A DNA stretch of 64,000 nucleotides from Acheta domesticus (Eukaryota; Arthropoda; Insecta; Orthoptera; Gryllidae): positions 141,940,303 through 142,004,302 of the forward strand of contig JAHLJT010009436.1 in the NCBI GenBank assembly GCA_031308135.1, written 5' to 3'. Every line of letters begins with the position of its first letter. Positions within the stretch are counted from its first letter, which is position 1. Under the pieces are notes generated by a model. It was not told the origin of the DNA. It saw nothing but the letters and a program-made list of their open reading frames with translations, and searched no databases. Positions 1 through 11,764 of the stretch are shown piece after piece. The position numbers and the translations under genes were made by a program.

Positions 1-240
1 AATGGCAGACGAAATCGTCGCCGTAGCGAGTCTCGTCCCGCACGCCGCAACACGCGGCTTGTGTATCCACTGCCTCATCTCTACTATTCACGAGGCTGGT
101 CGCTGAGTCAGCATGTGCAACGTCCGGGAGGCAATCGGCACGTCCCTTGCGGTCTGGCCAGTGTTCTTGGCGGAAGAGCGATCAGCATGTCTTGAAGGAT
201 CAGATGAATTTCAATTGAATGAGTTGTAACTACGAAGTTT
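1..240. other. GC-rich edge segment, no gene assigned
   Basis: This is clearly richer in G and C than the DNA that follows. The plus strand has a short open frame starting MADEIVAVAS, but it stops after about 34 codons and no splice donor or family resemblance was seen. It could be the end of an exon or of a repeat that continues left of the window. Confidence 0.3.
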
Positions 241-1238
241 TTCGAGAGAGGAAGGCAATGTAAGCTTTGGAAAAAAATGTTTATAAAATCTCCTTATTCT
301 ATTATTGTATAACACTTTATCAAACCCTCTTATCTTTTCAAACAATTTTCAGAAAGAAATAAATGTCTCTTGAAACCATCTGAGGATATTTTCAAAGTTA
401 TTGTGATACTCTTTTTTCTCAATAACTAAATTTCTCAACAATAATATCTTTGATTTCACGTATTTTACTAAATATATTTATGTTTTTAGATATCTTGTGA
501 TTATCATCAGATACATCTAAACGTAGAATTAGGTAGGGACGAAAGTTTAGAATTCAATCTACAAAATTCAACTACATTGTTGAATTCCCTAAAGAGATGT
601 TTTTAGAAACTTTCACTTATGAAATGTATTTTCTAGTGAATATTTACGCTCCAAATTTACTGCCGAGTGAATGCATCCAGTTCACATTAGATCCTTCATA
701 TATTATCCAAGGTAGATAATACGGTCAAGATGTTTTTCAAATGGGTACATTTAAAACTTGCCTGTACAGTTTTTCTATTTTATTCAATTTATGATCACAT
801 TTATCTTGTATACGATTCTCTCTTAGACAATACGTGATATTATGAAATATTTCTTGTTTTTTCTCGATGGGGAATATGGAGACATCAATTCGCACATAGA
901 CGACGAGCGTATACGCTTCTCTCTTTTCTGACAGTTAACCAGAATACTTTTGAAATTTCACATTTCGTCATGAAAGTATAAACTTGCAGCACGCAGCTTT
1001 AAGTGTTTTCTTACATACAGCTTCATTTCACCAGACAACATTTATTTCCTAAACACTTCAATCATGCTCAGTTAAATAGTCACTCAATTGATAGAATGGC
1101 CCAGATTCAAGAGTTAGTCAATTGTATCTTAAAGACAATTATGTTTCATATTTACAGTTATTTATTTTTAATTGTTAAATATTGTCTTGTTATTTGTAGG
1201 TTTCGGGATTTCATGAAACGAATACAATTTTTGTTTGC
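241..1238. other. AT-rich non-coding stretch
   Basis: I see no supported gene, tandem repeat or element ends here. A signal-peptide exon for the glycine-rich gene downstream was looked for and not found. Confidence 0.4.
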
Positions 1239-1665
1239 CGATTGGTCAATTAGTGATTCCGGGCGCGTCAACCAGATACCTCCCACCAGCAGGCTACCGC
1301 CCAAGCCGGGACAAGCTCTAAGCTCACGACCGGTCCCCCTACATGTGAGTTAGTGTAAGAAAGGGATGATGATAGGACAAGAAATGGGAAGGAAAGATCG
1401 CGCGCGGTCCATGGACCGTTTGTTAAGGTACTGCTCTAGCATTCTCCTGAAATTGATCGGAGAAACCACGGAAAACTACCGATCGAGCAGCCAATCGCCA
1501 GAATTCTCCTCCAGACAGCGACTGAACTAGCTATTTTTTAGCTTTTGTCGAAAATCCTTCCGCTGTCGGAACTCGAACGACTACTGCCTGTCAGCCAGGG
1601 ACACTGCATTGTCATCAGTTGATGCCCTGTGACACAACTACGGGTTTGTGAACTTCTTAATTCAC
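1239..1665 (-). mobile_element. tRNA-derived SINE-like repeat
   Basis: Read on the minus strand this contains a B-box-like GTTCGAGTTCC (1,569-1,579), then a body that recurs at 46.3 kb (TCTCCTCCAGACAGCG and an ACTACCGAT block), and a tail that recurs at 42.24 kb (CAACCAGATA, TCCCACCAGC). A Pol III-type B box ahead of a dispersed body is the usual SINE layout. The exact ends and a clean A box were not defined. Confidence 0.55.
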
Positions 1666-3590
1666 CTGATTTCTGCATTTGGTCTTTGAGCTAAAATTAT
1701 TTTTAAAATTTAACTTTTCAAAACGTACGTCTAAATTATTCACTCAACAAAATGTATTCGAAAATATTTATTTTATAGTTTAATGTGTCAGCTGTAAAAG
1801 AAGTAAACGTAACGTCAAATTTGTAAAAGCTCAAGAGATACAGTAAAAAAATAAACAACATACCTATAGATTGTTTTATTAGTCATATGACTGTCTATCG
1901 GTGTTAGTCATAAGTGTGTTATGTGACTGCCTCTTAGTATATTTATTTTAAGCAATACACACACTGTAGTTTTTCGTAGAAGACTCAGCGAAAGACATTC
2001 ACCTCGGTGTCCAAAAGAAGATAAAGACAGTTCGTTTAATATTTCTCTTGTGGGAGGAACCCAACGCTTGCTTGTCTAGGGCAGAAAGTTTGGAAAATCC
2101 GGTTTGGTCGTGAGAAATAACAACCGCCAAGAACTCGCGGGCGCTAAAGCCAAAGGAATAGTCTTGAACGTGTTCACTGGAACGCTGCCACATCAATATT
2201 CCTATTATTTCCTTAAATACACGTAAATTTTCAGAAACAACTATCAAAGAACCATCAATCTTTAGAGTTTTACGTTAATGGAATGTTCTGCAAATCTACG
2301 TGGCTGAACGACAAAACTAACTAACGAATATCGTAAAATACATTTTATATTACTAAACATTATATCGTACTGAAAATTAAGTGTTTTAAACTACTATTTT
2401 CTTCATGCGCATTTCTGATATGCTCACATTACAATCGACGTATCCCAGAAGAGACTTAAAACGTTTGTACTGTGATTTACAGATGTGCATTTTTTCATAT
2501 ATTCATGTGTACATGGAGATCCCATTCCTTCACCAGCGATATAAAGAATATTACATATCTATTTGAAAGACATTTATTAATTAATCTAGGCTATTTTGTG
2601 CATTGTACAACAGAGAATATGAATTTAGAGTATTCTTCATAGAAATGTACTTCCTATTTTTCCCAATTTCTTCAGAAGATACAATATGCTGTTTTTTTCT
2701 TTTAACTGTGTACTTAAACTGACTGACCGCTTTAAACTGAATGTCTTTTGCTCAGTTTTTTAATAAAACCATTATTGATGTTAACATATGAGTCGTCCAG
2801 TAAATAAATTCTTTAAGAACTATCACTTGCAACATGAGGCAAATTCAGTACGGATGTTGTCATCGAATGGTAGAAATGTAAAATGACACAATAAAATATC
2901 AAAGGGAGCGTCAAGAAAGAAGCCCCGACAGCAAGTTAATATTTGTAGCTTTAAATCGCTCTGGCGATGAATGGACAGGCATAATCCGTCACTAATATAC
3001 TTCGGCTTTGTTTCCAAAGTAACTTTGTTGAATTCATTAAAAATAAAAACAAATTTATTTGTCTATCCGACTTGACAATTCAAGTGTGAGTTCAAAAAAA
3101 TACATATTTATTTGTCCTTATCCGATTTTGTCATATTTGTAGGGTTTCAATAATGTACACATAACATTTTCAATACTGATTTGAACAATAAGAAGGGATA
3201 ACAATTAGCAAATAAAATTTAAAAGACGGTGTAACAAGCATCATGTCTAAATATTTGAATTAAGAATAATTTACAATATAATAATTTCTGAGGGAACTTC
3301 ATGCAGGAGTTTCTAAATATTGATTAAAGGTTGTTTCAAAAACATACAATAATTTGATTTTACAATAATTTGTACAAAAAAACAAATATTTTTGGATAAT
3401 AACGAAATTTACAAATTACGTGAGTAATAACAAATCTTTTCAAAATATACATTTTACACAATATACCGAAAATGAAATGGATCAAAATATCAACCTTCAA
3501 CTATAGGTTTATTAAAACGGGGAGAAGGGAGTTAATATTCGAGAGAATTAAGTGTAAAATATACACAACGTCTACAATTTAGGGTATTGT
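1666..3590. other. Non-coding AT-rich stretch
   Basis: Short open frames here have no family resemblance, no glycine-rich or signal-peptide character and no convincing splice sites. No element ends were recognised. Confidence 0.4.
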
Positions 3591-3606
3591 ATGAGTGTAT
3601 GTGTGA

Positions 3607-3611
<5 letters not shown>

Positions 3612-3642
<31 letters not shown>
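3612..3642. repeat. (GT)n microsatellite
   Basis: About 15 uninterrupted GT units, preceded by degenerate GTGTATGTGTGA units. Confidence 0.9.
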
Positions 3643-3645
<3 letters not shown>

Positions 3646-3935
3646 CTCCATAAAAAATGTGTTAAATCTTTGCTTTATTTTGTAATTTAAGATTGTTATG
3701 AATCATGTTCAAAATAACCGAAAATCAATGTTCCGTTCACTCGCATTTGTTTCAAGCTTTAAAATTATCTTTTAAAGAAAATTCATTCTTTAAAAATATT
3801 ATTTTAAAGATTTTTTGTTTTTGTTTTGCCAATAGAAATAGAACTTCCGACTACTTGGACTAATGCATCCTGCACGATCAATGCATCCTGTTGCCAATTT
3901 ACCGCAAGTGTACCTACTACATTATAATGTTGCAG

Positions 3936-4086
3936 AGCCTGTTCCGGAAGCGGCGGTGGCGGTGGCTGAGGCTGAGGGCGACGCGGAGGCGGAGGCGGGC
4001 CGCCCCAAGCGCTCCTTGCTGCTGGCGAAGGCTGTGGGCTTTGGCAAGGGCCTCGTCATCGGCAAGGCGGCCGGCTTCGCGCTCGG
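3936..4086 (+). CDS. Glycine-rich secreted protein, pro-region exon
   Basis: An internal exon with an acceptor after TTGCAG and a donor GG|GTGAGT. It encodes about 50 residues: an acidic Ala/Glu stretch (EPVPEAAVAVAEAEG), then AGRPKRSLLLAK and a Gly/Ala/Lys-rich hydrophobic run ending KAAGFALG. RPKR-S fits a furin-type RxKR cleavage site, so the acidic part is probably a removed pro-region (inference). The exon is strongly GC-rich against AT-rich flanks. It enters in phase 1 and leaves in phase 2, which matches the exon at 12.6 kb exactly, joining as ALG-AAYGKKYGY. Acidic pro-regions before Gly/Tyr repeats occur in insect cuticle-type glycine-rich proteins. The preceding signal-peptide exon was not found. 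Confidence 0.65.
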
Positions 4087-5515
4087 GTGAGTTGCCTCCT
4101 GCAGAAACTGCACAAGCTTACCATGCAAATAATGTGATCAGATTGACCCATTTTCTTACATCATTAGGCATTTTTTACCTCATTAAGTTTTGCTTTTACA
4201 TGACCTCAAAATATAAGAATGATTGGATGTTGAAAATTATCTGAAAATCACAGACGATCATTCATTTAAAAACTTTTTAAAAAATTGTCACTTCTAGTAC
4301 TTACATTAAACCGGTTCTTCAGAAATATAATCAAATAATATAACTGGAAATTTTGCTTTACAGTAAAGGCAGAGTCCTTAGTAAAGTGGTGAAACATAAA
4401 AGGTAGTTTTGGGCGAAACATAGATACGTTCAAGCAAGTTTTATTCGTTGAAATTATATCTGAACATCTTGAGAATGATAGGTGTACAGTGTACGTTTTG
4501 CAACTTTTTTTCGTTTCTCTAATGAAACTAATGATCATTTCAGTTTTTACTTTCATTAGGAACTTACTGCGCTGGCAAATATGTCTATCTTTAATAAAGT
4601 AGTTTACTAAAGCTGACAGTAAATTAAATCAGAATAAATAAAAAAATGTTTCATTGGACAACTACAATCGTTTCTACGATTGTCAGTGAATTCATGGAAG
4701 TTTTTCAATTTTAATTTACAACAGATTCATTCAAAATCAAAGTTCAAATGCAACCTTATTGTCTGCAGAAGTACGTACCTTAAATAGGTTTTCCAAACAG
4801 AGTTCGAAAGTGTGACTAAAGAAGAATATGGATGCAACTATTTCCATGTGTATTCACAACTTGCTACAGATGCTGCTGAGTTCATCGTGTAACTTCTGAA
4901 AACCATTGGCTGGTTGTGGTGCTGAGTCCGTTTTGAATAATCGGAAAGGTAGAAAGACAGACTTCTTGAGAAAAAAAAGTTTGTATCAGGGGCCCTCTTA
5001 AAAGGTGTAGTGGATGCAGCGCGGTGTGAGGTCCGTACTGCGAAGCGACTACATACAGGGTCAGATCAGGTTTCAGGGGATTGTTTCGTAGGGGCAAATG
5101 AAAGGCAATGCACTTGTGTATAATTAAATTTAATTCTTGAAATATTGATTAGTTTTACAAGTAGTTAGGCAGTAAACTGGAGGACCAATGAATGTTTATG
5201 ATTAAAGGTTTCTTCTTGCTTGAAGTTTACACTTACAGTTTGATGACAGTACAGCAAGCACCAACCCAGGTCAGACGGCTGAGTGTGTGCGTGCCGTCCG
5301 TAGAAATGGGCTGCGGATGTTACGGCTGGTAGGCTGGATGTCACCATGGGCGCGTACTCGCGTGCTGGAGCGGCCCGTACTGTTGATCGCGGCCTGCTGG
5401 CCGCGCCGATTGATTGCCGGAGCCTTGATAGGCAGAGCAAGGACAGCTGACTCGTTCGCAGGCTGTCCGACGAGTAGAGTAGTAGTTGTAGCAGCAGTAA
5501 TAGTAGTTTGACGTA

Positions 5516-5645
5516 GAGTGACTGCGTAGAAGTAGCAGTGAGATTGACTGAAGAGTGACTGCGTAATAGTAGCAGTGAGATTGACTGAAGAGTGACTGCG
5601 TAATAGTAGCAGTGAGATTGACTGAAGAGTGACTGCGCAGTAGTA
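5516..5645. repeat. 37-bp tandem repeat, about 3.5 units
   Basis: Units begin GAGTGACTGCGTA and end GATTGACTGAA, starting near 5,516, 5,553, 5,590 and 5,627 (partial). Looser relatives (GTGACTGCGTAG, TAGTAGCAGCAG) continue to about 5,890. The open frames here are by-products of the repeat. Confidence 0.8.
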
Positions 5646-6059
5646 GAGTTTTGACGTAGAAGTGTGACTGCGTAGTTTCACATAGTAGTGAACAGAGCAG
5701 TAATTGTAGCAGCAGTATAGTAGTTTGACTTAGAAGTGCCTGCGTAGTAGCAGCAGAGTAGAAATGACTTAGAAGTTTGACATAGCAGTTTCACATAGTA
5801 GAAATGACATTGAAGAAAATGACCTTGAAGTGCCTGCGTAGTAGCAGCGAAATTGACTGATAGTTTCACGTAGTAGTAAGATTGACTGAAGAGTTTGACA
5901 TGGTAGTGGTGCGTGGGAGCAAAGTTGCCGTATTTATTGAAACGTATGTTTCTGAAAGCAGAGGAGAGAGAGTCACGTGACAATTGCAGCTAGCCTATGA
6001 AGTACAGTGAGACGTAGTGTGCCACAAGAGATGCTCGCTATTCGTTGTTATGTTTTGAA

Positions 6060-6600
6060 GTGTGTCACGTGACTTGTGGGCGGCACTGGCTGTGCCCGCG
6101 ATGGCTGCATCTCATTAGCAAGGTTTGGTATTTTCTCACGGGAACCGCGATGCTGGTTGAGAGTAAGGGGCGGTGAGGCGGGCGCGGTCGCGGGCGCGGG
6201 CGCGAACGCGGCTGCCTAGCAGATGCGTTCGTTGTCGGCGAATTCTAACGCTAGTATTGGAGCTGGAGGCACGTAGCGAAATTTGGAATGTTTGTAAATA
6301 TGTCTGGCCGCTGAAGACTGAGAAAGGCAGGTAGAATGGCTTGACGACCGCGCCCCGCGCGCCGGTGGTGGCTAATGACCTCTAGCCCCTTCCCCGGCTT
6401 ACAGTACAATGCGCGGTGCGCGGCGCTTCGGCGCTTGCGGCAAAGAGGGCTTGACGAGAATCGTTTTGTTCCCTGAACATCTGTGTTTCATTTCTTATGT
6501 TTTTGTATAAACGTGCTAGAGCCGTGAGAAACCTTGAAGGTGGGGCAGCCGAAGAATGTTGGCCGTGCTGGGGAAAGACAATTTGAGGCTGCACCCTGCT
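6060..6600. other. GC- and CpG-rich non-coding segment
   Basis: It contains runs such as GCGGGCGCGGTCGCGGGC near 6,180 and CGCCCCGCGCGCCGG near 6,350 in otherwise AT-rich DNA. It could be a CpG-rich regulatory region or an old element; no coding frame with family resemblance was found. Confidence 0.35.
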
Positions 6601-7369
6601 GGCGAGTTTCCTTGTAATTGTTCGCGAGATTGAACAAAAGGTATATTTTCATCAAAATCTCGAAATCGATTTTTTTGCAGATTCAAATTTCTTTATACGA
6701 CGTATATGATAAATTAAAACTATATCAATAATATGAAATAAAAGATACGATAAAATAAATATCCAACCTATGAACGAAATAAACAGTGAATTCTCACACT
6801 TACTATGGCAAGATAGTTCGGTAAGACGCTATCTAACCATTACTTTTGCATTTCTGTCTCCCAGCCTGCAGATCGAAAGAAAGATTAAATTGATTACAAA
6901 AGCAGCCTCTTCCATTACTATTCCCAAGACCTACTCCGCTGCCGGGATAATCCAGTCTGGCAGCCAGCACAGGGTCATGCGACGTCAGTGAGATGCAGCA
7001 GTATCACGTTTGCAGGACGTGCAGGGAACTTCTATATGCAGTAAAGCAGAGGCGCAAACAAAAGACATGGCTCTTGTCCAGACGTAGATGTGTTCCAAAT
7101 GATTCTCAATCGTGAAATATTGAATAAAAGCTATTCTCAAATACGGAACTCAATTACTTAATAATTACGTTTATTATAAAAGAATTCGATGGGTTTTAGT
7201 CACAGTATGGTAATAACTAGGATATCCTCGAAATCCCCATTTTGGGAGAAAAAACTAACAGCATTCGGCATTAGAAAACAGCGTAGTTTCTACTTGAATC
7301 CTTGAATTTTGTAATGTGCGGAATCTTGAGCGTATGTACCTTAACTATATTTCCAGTTCTAGTGTAAAA

Positions 7370-7830
7370 CTATATTGTGATAGAGTTTGGATAACTGATA
7401 GCGTTTGGTGAAAAAATGCAGAGAAAGGATATTACTGATTCTTGTGATCGCCTATTTTTCGCGATAGGAAGCATGATATAACTGAGTGACAGGGTAAATA
7501 CGGCGTACTAGCCGCCGATTTCACGTACCATCGAAAAAATCGGTCTTTATGTTCGTCATTTTCACAAAGTCAAATATTTGAGCCTCGTAACGTTTAACGA
7601 CTTTTTGGGATAAAGTTCCAAGGATAAAGATGTATAAAGAGGACTTTTTGGGAGGTGTAAATGACGCTCCGTTAATATTCATGATCCGCCAAGACAAGTG
7701 CCTAGATTTCTTTTCATCGTACAGAGTTTGGATACTATCGACGTTATAACTTCAGGAAAGTTTCCTGTTCTAGACAAAAAGACTTGCCTTCTGCTGAGGG
7801 TTCGGTATCTCGTGAAAATTCCATATTCTG
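7370..7830. repeat. Unit partly duplicated at 8,316-8,480
   Basis: Both places share GATAGAGTTTGG, then GGAAGCAT.. with TATAACTGA, then GGGGTAAATACG-like and CTCGTGAAAAT blocks in the same order. The second copy carries the palindromic end of a HINE-like element between the blocks. Confidence 0.5.
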
Positions 7831-8372
7831 TAATCGTTGTAAGGTATTTGTAAAAGAAAAATTTCTTCACCACCTACATTTCATCAAAAAATGTTTAAAA
7901 CTGTGTGTACTTTGGCGGAAAAGTGCATTCTGTGCACGTTTCCTTGAGCTACGGGATCCTTTCCCTAACGCATGTACTACATTCAGTTGAATTATGAATA
8001 CCGGGAGCAACGAGCATTTTTCGCAAGATTAGATAAGAAAATATTCACTCTCGTGTATTAAACATTTGTAACTACAAATAAATTACAGATGATGCAATCA
8101 ACCTTTATCGTGCTCTATGTGAAAAAATCGAATCACTGCCGTGAGAACTTGAACGATTATTCGAATAACTATTCCGCACTTAGCTCAAAAAAACATATGC
8201 AGATGGTGAAGTTACGTTTATGGCCAAAGAAAAACAAGACCCCATCTTATTATTTTCTCAATGGATTAAGACAAACTGAGCAAAATCCTGATCGAGATGG
8301 TAGTCAGTGGCTCAGAAAGTGTGATAGAGTTTGGTTAAATCGGTTAAAATACGAAATAAAAGCATAGTTTCT

Positions 8373-8559
8373 ATTTACTTTCTCGTATACGTACGTATAC
8401 ATCGATGGGAAGCATCGTATAACTGACTGGCGGGGTAAATACGCTGTTCGGCACCTCGTGAAAATAGAGATACGTAGTACAGATAAAGTTATGTAATGCT
8501 GCGCAAATAAAAAGCGAATTTTCCGCAGAAAATTTCACATTGCCGGGCACTGATAACGA
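8373..8559 (-). mobile_element. HINE-like family, 5' fragment
   Basis: It starts TTTACTTTCTCGTATACG followed by the family palindrome, continues through GTTATGTAATGCTGCGC and stops at CACTGATAACGA, where the next copy begins in the opposite orientation. In longer copies the sequence would continue with the AAAAAGT(T/G)GATAAA block. Confidence 0.7.
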
Positions 8560-10150
8560 ACTAGTGATGTTACAGAATGGCACAGACTTTCTCCTATTAG
8601 TTTTCCATTTCCTTTGGTGTCGGCTAGCTATTCGGACTTGCCACATACTCTTGCCAGGTGCCATCTCTCGCTGCCCAAAACACATTTTTTTTGACATTTC
8701 CTTAATTTTTCGGTTTCCTAATAGTAGAACGGAAACATTATTTAAAAATATTAAAGAACAGAAAAACTCGTCCTAAATGGCAATTTTCTTCGAAAAATTT
8801 AGAGCCTTTTTAAGAAAATGGCATTTAACTGCTACTGTAAACTCGAAATGCGAATCTCTTTTTCATACAAAAGTTTTCAGTTTAGGAAAAGTTAATTTAA
8901 AGTAATTTGAAACACATTAACTCGCAAATACAATAGTGCTTACAAATTGTTAGATTTTTGCATATTAACAGTGAGAGAGATCTTTCAAAAAATACATTTT
9001 TGTAATTTTTGGAAAAACGAAAAAATACCTCAAAATGGACATAACGTTATATTAAAGAGTTCAATTAGAACTATCAGTTAGAAAAGTTTGAAGAAGAAAT
9101 TTGGAGCCATTTGTGAGAAAAAGGCGTTTGAGGGTTTCTGAAAATGCGGAATTTTGAGCTAGTTTTCATAGAAAACGTTTGAGTTTTCGAGAAACTTTAC
9201 TCGACATTATTTAAAGCACATGTACTCATAAATATAATAATGTGAAAAAATCGCCGCTAATGTAAATACTAAAGACGTAAAGTAAACAAAGTAGCGACAA
9301 GTAAAAAAATACATTTTTGTATTTTTTGAAAAAAAGGATAGAGCAATATGCTGTTTATATAATGTCATAGAGTACATTAGACAATATCCCTACTAAGAGT
9401 TTAAAGAAAAAGTTTGGAACTATTTTTGAGAAAATCTTGTTTTTGTAACTTTTTGAAATTGCAAATATTGCACCGAACATTGCGCAAAAACTACTAAAAG
9501 TTTCAAAAAAATGTACATGACCTTGACGAAAGAACTCACTTTGAGAACAAATTTTATTGAGGTATATATATTGAGGTATAATGTTTTAGTTGTAGGAAGA
9601 ACTCAAAATTCAAATTGTTCAATTTTCGAAAATTTAGAGTTAACCGTGAAAATCATATGCCACCTTTATAAGTGTATTTTACTCTATTCTTACAAGAAAT
9701 TTAAATGAAATATTTAGAGCCGCTTTTGAGAAAATGTTGAAAATTTCCGGGGACCTTCATGTAAAGTACCTCCAAATTTTGAAGAAAGTTTTTCAAAATC
9801 ACGGCGCCTCGAGTGAAGCCAGATCGACCGTGGAATATCCATTTTGGAAAAAATCCTACTTATGGTTTAGGCGCATGTGGTGTTCACAGACGGAGAGGCG
9901 GACGGACAGACGGACAGACGGACAAACAGACAGAAAGACAGACGGACGGACAAACGGACAGACGGACAAACGGACGGATAGACGGACGGAAGGACGTTTT
10001 AAAAAAAACAAACACTTTTTAGATGTCAGGGGAACCTAAAACGTGTATTTCCGTTGAAATCTCGAAATCTATTTTCCGCAGCATTACAGAGCTTACCCTA
10101 TACTACGTATATTACTTTGTATATACGTATGTATACGGTAAAGTAAAAAT
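8560..10150 (+). mobile_element. HINE-like element, both ends present
   Basis: The left end reads ACTAGTGATGTTACAG with ATGGCACAGACTTTCTCC. The right end has the GTATACG palindromic region and GGTAAAGTAAAAAT. The interior is AT-rich with repeated GAAAA / GGAGCC blocks shared with the copies at 27.6 and 48.1 kb. There is no coding capacity. In family orientation (palindrome end = 5') this copy is on the minus strand. Confidence 0.7.
9888..9994. repeat. Degenerate (GACGGACA)n array
   Basis: This lies at the same relative position as the arrays at 28.8 kb and the short ones at 25.85 and 48.93 kb, so it is an internal part of the HINE-like family. It yields spurious Arg/Thr/Asp/Gln-rich open frames. 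Confidence 0.85.
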
Positions 10151-10900
10151 CACAGTATTTTATCCCTACACCAGGTACTACAAACTTTTTTAAAGAAAGA
10201 AATTTAAAAAATTGAAATATTCCTTTCTGCCCAAAATTGCACCTGTGAAGCACTAGCTGTGATGGTGGTTTCGGCCAACATCGTGCTTATCAGGCACTTT
10301 ACTTATTATTTAAAAGGGTACTGCGGTGATGGGCAGAAGGTGGGAGGGCTGAGGTAGTCTCATGGGTCTCTTCCCGAATACTGGAGTGAAAGGTGCCTGA
10401 AGAGAGCGAGTACTCAAACCAATCTGTGTTGCTACTATAGGTTGACTAAATTTCCTCGGTGCCTGTGAGGCACGTGTTGAGCGCCAAGTTTAATCCTTTT
10501 CTGTAGATAAACCATATTGCATATCACAAGACATAAGCCACATTCTTATTGAAATATAAATTTTAAAAAATACACATAATAAAATAATTTTAATAATTAT
10601 TTGTAATTATTACGTGTAATAATATGTAATTATGTATATTACACATAGTAATTTTTGGAACAATTATTACTTGGTTAATATTTATATTAAAGTGTACTTA
10701 ATAATTTAATCCATTTATGATCAAAAGTGCATTTATGGACTTTAAAAACGTACCCTAATCGTACAAATTATTTTAATATTATTTTGAAAATATTTCTCAG
10801 AAGATGAATGTTGTGTATAAGTTAATAGCGGATCAAAAAATTTTAATGAATATTATTATTTTTACTTTAAGTGTTTCTTTACATGTTCATATTATAATTC

Positions 10901-10901
<1 letters not shown>

Positions 10902-10942
<41 letters not shown>
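10902..10942. repeat. (AAT)n microsatellite
   Basis: About 13 uninterrupted units directly upstream of the LINE remnant. It reads as poly-Asn in one frame. Confidence 0.9.
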
Positions 10943-11724
10943 TCAACAACACAGAATATACCAAAAGACGCAACAATGTAGCAAAAATCATCGATCAAAA
11001 TTTAGCAGGAGACAGCGGGGGCTACTACCTGACCGTATTATTAATATGAACCGTCACCAGTAGTTGATAGCAGCGATTTCAAACTCTATTGGGAGAGAAA
11101 TAAGTACTGACGTCACCATACCAGCCAACAGACTTGACATCACTTTCCTAGACAAAAAGAAAGAAGAAGTCTATCTGATTGACGTTGCCATTCCACACTT
11201 CCACAAAATCGACAATAGCTATAGCAACAAGATCAGCAAATACGAGGATCTGACAGATGAAGTAATGGAAATGTGGAAAGTCAAGAAAGTTTATAATAGA
11301 CCCATTATCATTTCGGCCACAGAACTAATTTCTAAAAGTGCGAAGAAACACTTAGAAATCCTTCAATTAGAAAGCTACTTATCAAAAAATTAGAAGTCTG
11401 TGGTACTGAACACTTGCCATATTGTGAGAAATTTCTTGGGATATGAGCTTGACTGAACTCAATTACCATTCGACCAAGCATGCGAGGCCAGTGTGTGTCG
11501 TGTGTATGTGTATGTGAGAATGGTGATAGTGACACGTGGATAGTTAATATGAATGTGTTATTTATATAATATATTTAAATTTAATTGGACTTGTGTTCTT
11601 ATATGTCAGTTTGATTTCATTTGTGTTCTGATGAAGCGAAACAAAGTGTAAACTGTTTGTAATACGTCTTAAATCAGAATTTCGAGGTATTATGTAATGT
11701 TTAACATTGTTGAGAAAGTTAATA
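10943..11724 (+). pseudogene. LINE polyprotein C-terminal remnant
   Basis: One frame reads TEYTKRRNNVAKIIDQNLA. After a stop and frame change, codons 11,064-11,393 read RLDITFLDKKKEEVYLIDV, AIPHFHKIDNSYSNKI and MWKVKKV. From memory, this block (NxVAKIIHQxLA, then D-I-x-x-x-DKKxxxVYLIDVAIP, KYxxL and MWK) is common at the C-terminal end of reverse-transcriptase ORFs in insect genomes. The reverse transcriptase itself is missing. A short 3' UTR and a second AAT array follow, consistent with a 5'-truncated insertion. The clade is not assigned. Confidence 0.6.

Positions 11725-11763
<39 letters not shown>
11725..11763. repeat. (AAT)n array, probable LINE 3' tail
   Basis: It follows TTAATAAAT at the end of the LINE remnant and probably grew from its 3' tail. 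Confidence 0.8.

Positions 11764-11764
<1 letters not shown>

Noticed and set aside
5516..5645. CRISPR-like array
   Set aside because: The units adjoin each other with no unique spacers, and the genome is eukaryotic.
10804..11049. Poly-Asn protein
   Set aside because: The Asn run is an AAT microsatellite; only the following KRRNNVAKII part has LINE character.
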